Origin: Pelagibacteraceae bacterium AG-390-C22 | GTDB lineage: Bacteria; Pseudomonadota; Alphaproteobacteria; Pelagibacterales; Pelagibacteraceae | Length of the DNA stretch: 34,670 nucleotides | Direction: 5' to 3' | Assembly (NCBI GenBank): GCA_003278125.1 | Contig: QCGX01000010.1 | Span: 1 to 34,670, forward strand | In this document: positions 27,362 through 34,670 of the stretch, piece by piece | Layout: each line of letters begins with the position of its first letter | How positions within the stretch are numbered: the first letter of the stretch is position 1 | Made by a program: the position numbers and the translations under genes | The notes under the pieces: generated by a model | Database searches by the model: none | What the model was told of the DNA's origin: nothing | What the model saw: only the letters and a program-made list of their open reading frames with translations

Positions 27362-29928
27362 TTTTTTCTTTTTTTCTTTTTTGTTTTATCATATTCTTTT
27401 CTTCTTTCTATCAGTATTAAAGCTTCTTCCATAGTTAATTCGTTAGGATCTTTTTCTTCTGGAATTGTTGCATTTAATGATTTGTATTTGATGTACGGTC
27501 CAAACTGACCTTTCATCACTCTTACAGGTTTTTTATCTTCTGGATGTTCACCAAGATCTTTAATCATAGAAGAAGAAATTCTTCCAGGTTTTGCTTCTGC
27601 AATCATCGTAATCGCTCGATTAATACCTATTGTAAAAATTTCTTCAACATTTTCTAGTCTAGCTGATTTATTTTCACATTTTAAGTAAGGACCAAATCTT
27701 CCTGAGTTTAATGTAATGTCTTTACCTGTATCAGGATTTTGCCCTAGAACTTTTGGAAGAGAGCAAAGAAATTTTGCTTGTTCTAAACTAACGTTATCAA
27801 CCTCAATACCTTTAGGGATTGAGACATTTCTTAGATGATCATTTTCTTTTTTTTTCTTTTTTCTTCCTTTTTTTTTAGGCTCTTGAATATTTTCTAATTC
27901 TTTTTCGTATTGCAAATAAGGACCAAATCTTCCATTCTTTAAATAAATATCTTTACCAAGATCATTCTGTCCCAATAATTTTGGTTCAGCCAAGTTATAT
28001 TGAGCGGCGGCTTTTGCTTTTGATAATGGTCTTGTAAATTTACATTCTGGATAATTGGAGCAACCAATAAACGCCCCACCTCTAAAACTATTTTTAAGAC
28101 TTAACTGGCCATTTGAACATAATTTACATTTTCTATCTATTGAGTCGTTAGAATCTCTATCAAATATGAGAGCACCCAAGCTGTCATTTAATAAATCTAA
28201 TACTTCACGAGTTCTTTTTTCTTTTACTTTTCCAACATTTTCATAGAAGTCTTTCCAAAAATTATTTAAGACTTCAATCCATTCAATTTTTCCACTAGTG
28301 ATCTCATCTAATTGATTTTCTAAATCTGCCGTAAAATTATAATCAACATATTTAGAGAACAATTTTTCTAGAAAAGCCGAAATTAATTTCCCTCTATCTG
28401 TTGGATGAAATCTCTTATTTACTTGTTCTACGTAATTTCTAGTTGATAATACTGATATTATGCTTGCATAAGTTGAAGGTCTTCCAATACCAAGTTCTTC
28501 CATTTTCTTTACTAAACTTGCTTCTGAGTATCTCGGAGGAGGGTCAGTAAAATGCTGTTCATCATTTAGCTTAAGTATATTAATTTCTTCACCGACCTCA
28601 ACTATAGGTAATATATTTTTAGCATCTTCATCTGTTTCTTGAACTTGATAAACTTTTAAAAATCCCTCAAACTTTATTACAGATCCACTTGCTCTAAAAT
28701 TTATATTATTATCTTTGGAAGATATAATAATAGTATTTCTATCAAATTCTGCAGGATTCATTTGAGAAGAAAGAGCTCTACTCCATATTAATTCATAAAG
28801 TTTGTATTGATCTGTATTAACGTATTTTTTAATGTCAACAGGTTTTCTCTTAATATCTGTAGGTCTTATAGCTTCATGGGCTTCCTGGGCATTTTTTGCT
28901 TTTTTTCCAGTGTAACTATTAGGTTGCGCCGGTAAGAATTCATTTCCAAAATCTTTCTTAATTAAATTTCTAAATTCACCTATAGCTTCCTGAGAAATAT
29001 TTGTTCCATCAGTCCTCATATAAGTAATTAGCCCTGTAGTTTCACCCTCAATGTCAATGCCTTGATATAATCTTTGAGCTATTTGCATTGTTCTAGAGGC
29101 TCCAAAACCAAACTTTCCTGAAGCAGTTTGCTGCAAGGTAGATGTGGTGAACGGTGCTAGTGGATTTCTTTTAAATATCTTTGTATTTACATCCTTTACT
29201 GTAAATTTTGATTTATTTATAACACTAATGGCTTTATCAATTTCATTTTTATTTTTAAATGTAAATCTTTCAATTTTCTCTCCATTAAACAAACTTAATT
29301 TTGATAAAATATTTTTATTATTTTTATTTGTAAAATCTGAAGTTAAAGTCCAATATTCTTCTGGTTTAAATAATTCAATTTCTTTCTCTCTTTCCGTTAT
29401 TAACTTTAAGGCAACTGATTGGACTCTTCCTGCAGATTTTGAACCAGGTAATTTAGTCCAAAGTATTGGAGATATATTAAACCCCACAAGGTAGTCCAAA
29501 GCTCTTCTTGCTAGATAAGCTTCTACTAATGGTAAATGTATTTCTCTAGGATTTTTTATTGCTTCTAAAATTGCATTTTTAGTTATCTCATTAAACACTA
29601 CTCTTTCTAAATTTTTACCTTTAAGTAATTTTTTTGACTCTAAAACTTTTTTAACATGCCAGGCAATTGCTTCACCCTCTCGATCAGGGTCGGTTGCTAA
29701 AATTATTTTATCAGAGTCTTCAGCTGCATTAGTTATTTCTTTTAGATATTTTTTTGAAAAGGAGTCAATTTCCCATTGCATTTCAAATTTATTTTCAGGA
29801 TCAACTGATCCATTTTTTGAAGGCAAATCTCTTATATGTCCATAGCTAGCTAAAACTAAATAATCTTTCCCTAAATATTTATTGATCGTTTTAGCTTTTG
29901 CTGGACTTTCAACTATTACTAAATTCAT
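27358..29928 (-). CDS. topA: DNA topoisomerase I (type IA)
   Basis: Relaxes negative supercoils, 856 aa. The Toprim domain opens with VIVESPAKAKTINKYLG (catalytic E8) and holds DPDRE (D80, D82, E84). The active-site tyrosine Y303 is in GLITYMRTDG. A four-cysteine zinc ribbon follows the core (CKLC and CSNYPEC). Three C-terminal repeats then each contain a GRFGPYL- or GQFGPYI-like segment, the usual alphaproteobacterial tail in place of extra zinc fingers. The C-terminus is a lysine run. It starts a three-gene group with the small secreted protein and the RidA-family gene. Confidence 0.98.
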   Translation of the reverse strand: MNLVIVESPAKAKTINKYLGKDYLVLASYGHIRDLPSKNGSVDPENKFEMQWEIDSFSKKYLKEITNAAEDSDKIILATDPDREGEAIAWHVKKVLESKKLLKGKNLERVVFNEITKNAILEAIKNPREIHLPLVEAYLARRALDYLVGFNISPILWTKLPGSKSAGRVQSVALKLITEREKEIELFKPEEYWTLTSDFTNKNNKNILSKLSLFNGEKIERFTFKNKNEIDKAISVINKSKFTVKDVNTKIFKRNPLAPFTTSTLQQTASGKFGFGASRTMQIAQRLYQGIDIEGETTGLITYMRTDGTNISQEAIGEFRNLIKKDFGNEFLPAQPNSYTGKKAKNAQEAHEAIRPTDIKRKPVDIKKYVNTDQYKLYELIWSRALSSQMNPAEFDRNTIIISSKDNNINFRASGSVIKFEGFLKVYQVQETDEDAKNILPIVEVGEEINILKLNDEQHFTDPPPRYSEASLVKKMEELGIGRPSTYASIISVLSTRNYVEQVNKRFHPTDRGKLISAFLEKLFSKYVDYNFTADLENQLDEITSGKIEWIEVLNNFWKDFYENVGKVKEKRTREVLDLLNDSLGALIFDRDSNDSIDRKCKLCSNGQLSLKNSFRGGAFIGCSNYPECKFTRPLSKAKAAAQYNLAEPKLLGQNDLGKDIYLKNGRFGPYLQYEKELENIQEPKKKGRKKKKKENDHLRNVSIPKGIEVDNVSLEQAKFLCSLPKVLGQNPDTGKDITLNSGRFGPYLKCENKSARLENVEEIFTIGINRAITMIAEAKPGRISSSMIKDLGEHPEDKKPVRVMKGQFGPYIKYKSLNATIPEEKDPNELTMEEALILIERRKEYDKTKKKKRKK

Positions 29929-29937
29929 TATTTTATT

Positions 29938-29966
29938 TTATTTTCAAATAAAATTGATTTTGTCAA
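29938..29966 (-). promoter_or_regulatory. candidate topA promoter
   Basis: On the minus strand a perfect TTGACA (29966-29961) precedes an AT-only stretch in which AAATAA (29943-29938, spacer 17) is the best-spaced -10. The -10 assignment is weak, and transcription would begin only a few bases before the topA ATG at 29928. The 70 bp gap between plsY and topA holds nothing else I can identify. Confidence 0.3.
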
Positions 29967-29998
29967 ATTTTATATTGAAAAGTTAGTAAAGACAGGAA

Positions 29999-30580
29999 TT
30001 ATAACTTGATTTTTGTCTCACTTGAATCTTTCAATCTAACAATATTTTCTCTGTGCGTGTAGAGAATTATTATAAAAGTTATAAATAAAAAAATACTGAG
30101 TGTAATGTTATTTAAAAATATTGAGTATACAAAAACAATTAAAGCTCCAATCATTGATGATAATGAAGAATATTTAAAAATAAATGATATTAACAGCCAA
30201 GTTAATCCAAAAATAATTCCGAACTTAAAAGATAATGCCAATAAAATTCCTAAATAAGTTGCTACACCTTTTCCTCCTTTAAATTTTAACCAAACAGGAA
30301 ATATATGACCGATAAAACAAATTAATGCAGAAAAATAAACTAAATCATTAAAATATTTTGAAGTAATTATAACTGAGACATATCCTTTTAAAATATCAAA
30401 TATAAGTGTAGCAATCGCTAAAGATTTTTTTCCTGTTCGTAACACATTAGTTGTGCCTATGTTACCAGAGCCAACTTTTCTAATGTCTTTTCTTAAAAAA
30501 ACTTTGGTTATGATTAAACCAAATGGTATTGCACCTAAGAAGTACGAATAAATTAAAACTAATATTATTTCAAGATTCAT
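29999..30580 (-). CDS. plsY: glycerol-3-phosphate acyltransferase PlsY
   Basis: Integral membrane enzyme that acylates glycerol-3-phosphate using acyl-phosphate, the first step of phospholipid synthesis, 193 aa. GSGNIGTTNVLR (37-48) and FKGGKGVATYLG are two of the three cytoplasmic catalytic motifs of the family. About five hydrophobic helices are evident. It shares one base with the pyrC' stop and is the last gene of the ruvX-pyrB-pyrC'-plsY group. Confidence 0.96.
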   Translation of the reverse strand: MNLEIILVLIYSYFLGAIPFGLIITKVFLRKDIRKVGSGNIGTTNVLRTGKKSLAIATLIFDILKGYVSVIITSKYFNDLVYFSALICFIGHIFPVWLKFKGGKGVATYLGILLALSFKFGIIFGLTWLLISFIFKYSSLSSMIGALIVFVYSIFLNNITLSIFLFITFIIILYTHRENIVRLKDSSETKIKL

Positions 30581-31869
30581 TATTGATTGAATACTAATTC
30601 ACCATTTAAAAAAGTCATTAAAACTTTACCTTGTAATTTTCTTCCTTCAATTGCTGTATTTTTAGATTTTGATTTTAATTTTTCTGCTTTTACTGCCCAA
30701 GGGGCATCCAGATCAAGAACACAGATATCACCGTCTGAACCTTTTTTTAAGGTTCCTTTATTAATTTCCAAAATCTTTGCAGGGTTTATAGTTAACACCT
30801 CAATAATCTTATTCAAAGGAAGGGACTCATTATGGTGCATTTCTAAAGCGAGTGGCAGCAAAGTTTCAATACCTATAGCTCCTGTAGCAGCTTGAGAGAA
30901 CGGCAATCTTTTGCTTTCTTCATCTTCAGGTATATGATCTGACACTATCACATCTATTAAATTTTCTTTTATTCCTTGAACAAGTGATAATCTGTCTTCC
31001 TCTAATCTTAAAGGGGGAGATAGTTTTAAAAAAGTCTTAAACTCACCAATATCATTTTCATTTAACGAAAGATTATTAATCGAAACTCCTACAGTAAATT
31101 TTTTCCCATTACTTTTATTTTTTTTAATAACCTCAAGTGATTTTTTTGATGAGATTTGATTTATATGATATCTACAGGGGTATTCGCTTAATAAAGAGAG
31201 GTCTCTTTCAATAATTATTTTTTCTGCTATTTGAGAAACCCCCTCAAGACCTAATCTTGTAGCTATTTCCCCATCATTAATACAAGAATTCTTTGACAAC
31301 TCGTAATCTTCAGCATGTTGCATAATTAAAACTCCAATATCTGAAGCATAATCCATAATTCTTGCCATTAGCTCAGTATTTTGAACAGTTTTATTTACAT
31401 CACTAAATCCAACTATTCCTCTCAAAGAAAGAAGACCAAACTCAGTCATTAACTTTCCTTCAGCTTGTTTTGTAATTGATGCGCACGGAAAAAGATTAAC
31501 TGTTGCTTTATCCCTTCCTCTTCTAATTATAAAGTCTACCATTGAAACATTATCTATAATTGGTTTAGTATTAGGCATTGTTACAATTGAAGTAACTCCC
31601 CCAGCTAAAGCTGCTTGACTTAATGTTCTAAAATTCTCTTTGTATTCATACCCAGGTTCACCTACAAAGGCCTTCATATCTACTATTCCTGGTATTAACA
31701 CGTTTCCTTTAATATCAAATATCTCAGCTGAAGATTCAGCGTCTGATTTTTTAACTTTTTTACCAATTGCTTTTACTTTTCCATTTTTGTCTAAAATTAA
31801 AGACCCTGTTTCATCAATTTTTTGTGAGGGGTCTATGATACGAGCATTTATAAAAATTTTTTCTTTCAT
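30580..31869 (-). CDS. pyrC': dihydroorotase-like PyrC' (probably non-catalytic ATCase partner)
   Basis: 429 aa with the full fold and motif order of class I dihydroorotase (VLIPGIVDM, TMPNTKP, QHAED, LSPPLRLEEDR, SDHIP), but the metal site is broken. The HxH after the first strand is K66 and F68. The aspartate of SDD is V158, the second histidine of HIAHVS is Q238, and the TPHHL pair is N265 and N266. H185 and D311 remain. In Pseudomonas a similarly inactivated PyrC' is a structural subunit of aspartate transcarbamoylase. Direct abutment with pyrB (no spacer) fits that role here. An active pyrC would have to be elsewhere in the genome. Confidence 0.88.
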   Translation of the reverse strand: MKEKIFINARIIDPSQKIDETGSLILDKNGKVKAIGKKVKKSDAESSAEIFDIKGNVLIPGIVDMKAFVGEPGYEYKENFRTLSQAALAGGVTSIVTMPNTKPIIDNVSMVDFIIRRGRDKATVNLFPCASITKQAEGKLMTEFGLLSLRGIVGFSDVNKTVQNTELMARIMDYASDIGVLIMQHAEDYELSKNSCINDGEIATRLGLEGVSQIAEKIIIERDLSLLSEYPCRYHINQISSKKSLEVIKKNKSNGKKFTVGVSINNLSLNENDIGEFKTFLKLSPPLRLEEDRLSLVQGIKENLIDVIVSDHIPEDEESKRLPFSQAATGAIGIETLLPLALEMHHNESLPLNKIIEVLTINPAKILEINKGTLKKGSDGDICVLDLDAPWAVKAEKLKSKSKNTAIEGRKLQGKVLMTFLNGELVFNQ

Positions 31870-32814
31870 TTATTTACAGTATATTTTTAAGCAAGCCATC
31901 CTTACGGCAACTCCCAATTCGACTTGTTCTTTTACTAAGCTGACATTAATGTCATCTGCTAATTTAGTGTCAATTTCTACACCTCTATTCATTGGGCCTG
32001 GATGCATGATCAATGCATCCTTATTTGCATATTTCAGTTTTTCTGGCGTCAAACCAAAAAATTCGTAGTATTCTCTTTTAGACGGAAGAAAAGATCCTTG
32101 CATCCTTTCATTTTGCAATCTTAACATCATAACTATATCGCAACCTTCTAATCCTTTTTTCATATTGGTAAATGATTTTACACCTAATCTTTCAATTGAT
32201 TTTGGCATTAAAGTTTTTGGAGCTATCACATTTACTTCTGCTCCTAACATATTCATTAAGTAGATGTTTGATCTTGCTACTCTTGAATGAAGTATATCTC
32301 CACATATTGCTAATTTAAGTCCTTCAATTTTACCTTTTCTGTTTATAATTGTTAAAGCATCTAGTAATGCCTGTGTGGGATGTTCGCGTCTACCATCACC
32401 AGCGTTTATTACTGCACAATTTACTTTTTGAGATAATAAATTTGGAGCTCCAGAGTCTTGATGTCTAATTACAATAAGATCAGGATGCATTGCATTTAAA
32501 GTCATTGCTGTATCAATAAGAGTTTCACCTTTTTTAAGAGCTGAGTTATTCATATTCATAGTCATGACATCGGCTCCTAATCTTTTTCCAGCTAAATCAA
32601 AGGAACTTTGTGTTCTAGTAGACGGCTCAAAAAATAAATTTATTTGAGTTTTTCCTCTTAATGTATCTAATTTCTTAGAAGGACTTCTGTTTAAGTTTAT
32701 AAATTCTTTTGCTTCTTTTAAGATTTGTTTAGCTTCCTGAACTGATAGATTTTGTATACCCAGAAGATGTTTTGGAGGGTTTTTAATAGCTGAAGTTTTT
32801 TTTCTTACTGCCAT
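31870..32814 (-). CDS. pyrB: aspartate carbamoyltransferase catalytic subunit
   Basis: Condenses carbamoyl phosphate with aspartate in pyrimidine synthesis, 314 aa from the ATG at 32814. A TTG at 32823 would add three residues. [12 protein letters not shown] (61-72) is the carbamoyl-phosphate motif, RHQDSGAP holds H118, and [14 protein letters not shown] and [12 protein letters not shown] complete the active site. The N-terminus carries about 15 basic residues before the first conserved helix, as in ATCases that bind a PyrC' partner. No pyrI regulatory gene is nearby. The stop codon abuts the pyrC' start. Confidence 0.97.
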   Translation of the reverse strand: MAVRKKTSAIKNPPKHLLGIQNLSVQEAKQILKEAKEFINLNRSPSKKLDTLRGKTQINLFFEPSTRTQSSFDLAGKRLGADVMTMNMNNSALKKGETLIDTAMTLNAMHPDLIVIRHQDSGAPNLLSQKVNCAVINAGDGRREHPTQALLDALTIINRKGKIEGLKLAICGDILHSRVARSNIYLMNMLGAEVNVIAPKTLMPKSIERLGVKSFTNMKKGLEGCDIVMMLRLQNERMQGSFLPSKREYYEFFGLTPEKLKYANKDALIMHPGPMNRGVEIDTKLADDINVSLVKEQVELGVAVRMACLKIYCK

Positions 32815-32843
32815 TAAAATCAACTCTATAGGCCTTTTACTAT

Positions 32844-32871
32844 ATTATATCAAGTATTTTTTTTGTGATAA
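32844..32871 (-). promoter_or_regulatory. candidate pyrB promoter at the ruvX end
   Basis: Reading the minus strand, TTATCA (32871-32866), a 16-base spacer and a perfect TATAAT (32849-32844) lie about 30 bases ahead of the pyrB ATG, overlapping the last codons of ruvX. The -10 is good and the -35 moderate. It would let pyrB-pyrC'-plsY be transcribed independently of ruvX. Confidence 0.35.
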
Positions 32872-33314
32872 AAATCTAACACTCCTTGAAGTATAAATTG
32901 TGCTGCATTCTGATCTAATTTCTTGACCTTTTTTGAAGAATTGATAGCTAATTCATTGGATAAATTGAAGGCCCCTTGGCTTGATAATCTTTCATCCCAT
33001 AAAGTGATATTTTCCGTAATATCTTTTGAAAGATTTTTGGCTAAATCTTTAGCTGATTGTGAAGAAGGGCCCTCTGATCCATCCATATTAATTGGATTAC
33101 CAATAACTATTCCATCAATTTGATTTTCATTAATAATTTTCTTAATTTGAGAAACTAAGTTAACGTAATTTTCTCTAATTATTGTAGTGTAGGGCGTAGC
33201 TACAATTTTATTTTCATCAGAAATAGCTATACCGATTCTTTTACCACCAGGGTCAATACCTATTAACCTTGATTTTTTCTTAATTTTTTCAATAAATACA
33301 TCAATATCGAGCAT
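32850..33314 (-). CDS. ruvX: YqgF/RuvX family RNase H-like nuclease
   Basis: 154 aa, RNase H-like fold. Acidic residues expected at the active site are D21 in GIDPGGKRIGIA, E108 within WDERLSS and D134 in LDQNAAQFIL. IGNPINMDGSEG is the second conserved block. Family members are described as Holliday-junction resolvase-like and as involved in 16S rRNA 5'-end maturation (YqgF), so the exact role is uncertain. It is divergent from gatC across 51 bp and upstream of pyrB by 35 bp. The ruvX-pyrB neighbourhood is familiar from other proteobacteria. Confidence 0.9.
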   Translation of the reverse strand: MLDIDVFIEKIKKKSRLIGIDPGGKRIGIAISDENKIVATPYTTIIRENYVNLVSQIKKIINENQIDGIVIGNPINMDGSEGPSSQSAKDLAKNLSKDITENITLWDERLSSQGAFNLSNELAINSSKKVKKLDQNAAQFILQGVLDFYHKKNT

Positions 33315-33365
33315 GAAATTAACCTAAATTATGATAAAACACATTTAAGTTAACTTATTTCACAA

Positions 33366-33653
33366 ATGTCCTTAGATAAAGAAAAAATTAAACATGTAGC
33401 TAAATTAGCCCGAATTTCGGTTGATGAAGCAAAAGTAGATAGTCTGACTAAAGACTTAAACTCAATTTTCAAGTTTATTGAACAATTGAATGAATTAAAT
33501 ACGGATAAAGTTGAACCTTTAAGTTCAATTTTGAATCAATCTTTGAGGTCAAGAAAAGACCAAATAAGTGATGGTAAAATAAGGGAAAAGATATTGAAAA
33601 ATTCTCCTAAAAAAAATGAAGAGTTTTTTGTAGTACCTAAGGTAGTAGAATAA
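33366..33653 (+). CDS. gatC: aspartyl/glutamyl-tRNA amidotransferase subunit C
   Basis: 95 aa, the small helical subunit that wraps and stabilises GatA in the GatCAB complex. KIKHVAKLARISVDEAK at the N-terminus and a central FKFIEQLNELNTDKVEPL are typical. It shares one base with the gatA start (TAATG), consistent with coupled synthesis of the two subunits. It opens a + strand operon divergent from ruvX. Confidence 0.95.
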   Translation: MSLDKEKIKHVAKLARISVDEAKVDSLTKDLNSIFKFIEQLNELNTDKVEPLSSILNQSLRSRKDQISDGKIREKILKNSPKKNEEFFVVPKVVE

Positions 33654-34670
33654 TGAGCGATATAACTAATCAGAGTCTCAAAGAAATTATAGAAAACATA
33701 AAAACAAAAAAGATTTCATCATTAGATTTAACTCGAAGCTATATAAAGAATATTGAAGGAGCAAAAAAACTAAATACATTTATTACAACTACTTTCGATC
33801 AAGCCTTAGAAAAAGCTAAAAAATTTGATGGTAAGCCAAATTTTGAGCAGACTCTTCCTGGAATACCTCTAGCTATAAAAGATTTATTTTGTACTGAAAA
33901 TATAAAAACAACTGCAGGAAGTAATATATTAAATAATTTCATTCCATCATATGAGTCAACCGTTACAAAAAATTTGTGGGATAACGGCGCTTTTTTGCTT
34001 GGAAAATTAAATTGTGATGAGTTTGCTATGGGATCATCTAATGAAACAAGTTTTTATGGTAATGTTATTAATCCAGTTGGTGATAAATTAGTGCCAGGTG
34101 GTTCCTCTGGCGGATCTTCTTCAGCATTAGCTGCTGATCTAACTCCTGCAACTATCGGTACAGATACGGGTGGATCTATAAGGCAGCCAGCTTCTTTTAC
34201 TGGTACGGTAGGTCTAAAACCAACTTATGGATTATGTTCAAGGTGGGGTATCGTTGCATTTGCTTCTTCATTAGATCAAGCTGGCCCAATGACTAAAACT
34301 GTAACTGACTGCGCCATCATGTTAGAAGCTATGTCTGGTTTTGATGAAAAAGATTCAACTTCAATTAATAAAAAAAAAGAATTTTATTCAAAAGATTTAA
34401 AAGATTCTGTTAAAGGACTAAAGATTGGTATTCCAAAAGAGTATCGAGTTAATAACATGCCTAAAGAAATTGATGAACTTTGGAACAAGGGAAAACAAAT
34501 ATTAAAAGACTTAGGAGCAAAATTAATAGACATTTCATTACCACACACTAAATATGCGCTACCAACTTACTATATAGTTGCGCCTGCAGAAGCCTCTTCA
34601 AATTTAGCAAGATATGATGGTGTGCGTTATGGACATAGATCTAAAAAAGGTGAAGATCTAATTGAGATGT
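33653..34670 (+). CDS. gatA: aspartyl/glutamyl-tRNA amidotransferase subunit A (3' end outside window)
   Basis: Amidase subunit that releases ammonia from glutamine to convert mischarged Glu-tRNA(Gln) (and Asp-tRNA(Asn)) into Gln-tRNA or Asn-tRNA. 339 codons are present of about 480. The amidase-signature triad is visible: K76 in PLAIKDLFC, S151 at the start of SSGGSSSALAA and S175 in DTGGSIRQPA. Its ATG overlaps the gatC TAA by one base. gatB is presumably just beyond the window. The truncation is due to the window edge only. Confidence 0.97.
   Translation, partial: MSDITNQSLKEIIENIKTKKISSLDLTRSYIKNIEGAKKLNTFITTTFDQALEKAKKFDGKPNFEQTLPGIPLAIKDLFCTENIKTTAGSNILNNFIPSYESTVTKNLWDNGAFLLGKLNCDEFAMGSSNETSFYGNVINPVGDKLVPGGSSGGSSSALAADLTPATIGTDTGGSIRQPASFTGTVGLKPTYGLCSRWGIVAFASSLDQAGPMTKTVTDCAIMLEAMSGFDEKDSTSINKKKEFYSKDLKDSVKGLKIGIPKEYRVNNMPKEIDELWNKGKQILKDLGAKLIDISLPHTKYALPTYYIVAPAEASSNLARYDGVRYGHRSKKGEDLIEM

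Noticed and set aside
27840-27890. Long homopurine/homopyrimidine runs in topA and other genes that could be slippage or phase-variation sites
   Set aside because: They encode ordinary lysine-rich linkers, frames stay open throughout, and such A-runs occur everywhere in this genome; no broken or switchable frame was seen.
33315-33365. Possible divergent ruvX/gatC promoters (TATGAT and TAATTT-like boxes)
   Set aside because: The 51 bp gap surely holds start signals, but no -35/-10 pair stood out from AT-rich background on either strand, so none was listed.

Overview
The window is a gene-dense, roughly 30% G+C (by eye), lysine-rich bacterial chromosome segment. Very short or overlapping gene junctions, alphaproteobacterial-type protein sequences and extreme compactness point to a SAR11-clade alphaproteobacterium (Candidatus Pelagibacter or a close relative). 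That placement comes from overall style and protein similarity, not from a marker-gene search. No tRNA, rRNA, insertion sequence, CRISPR array, integron or prophage was seen, and no gene-free stretch exceeds about 165 bases.

Region 1 (1-20725, + strand) is one long expression block: the 3' end of rpoB, rpoC, the str genes (rpsL, rpsG, fusA), the S10 genes (rpsJ to rpsQ), the spc genes (rplN to secY, adk) and the alpha genes (rpsM, rpsK, rpoA, rplQ). Most junctions are 0-8 bp or overlap. Only two gaps look regulatory: 162 bp before rpsL, with a candidate promoter and a nested hairpin, and 60 bp before rpsM, with a good promoter. Two genes usual in these operons are absent with no room for them: tuf between fusA and rpsJ, and rpmD (L30) between rpsE and rplO.

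Region 2 (20738-27125) holds short housekeeping genes on alternating strands: an RluC-type pseudouridine synthase, lipB (-), mgtE, panC (-), galU-ugd (UDP-glucuronate synthesis) and a RidA-family gene (-). The three convergent pairs all overlap tail to tail by 4-8 bp, two of them through a palindrome that gives both genes their stop codon.

Region 3 (26664-33314, - strand) has two transcription groups. One is topA, a small secreted protein and the RidA-family gene. The other is ruvX, pyrB, pyrC', plsY. The dihydroorotase-like gene next to pyrB has lost most metal ligands and is very probably the non-catalytic, structural type of PyrC that partners aspartate transcarbamoylase.

Region 4 (33366-34670, + strand) is gatC and the first three quarters of gatA, cut by the window end; these are two of the three subunits of the tRNA-dependent amidotransferase.

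I did not find a new defence, mobile or biosynthetic system. The points most worth a second look are the pseudo-dihydroorotase, the missing tuf and rpmD, the structured rpsL leader, the shared promoter architecture of rpsL and rpsM, and the S19 tail whose codons carry the rplV ribosome binding site.
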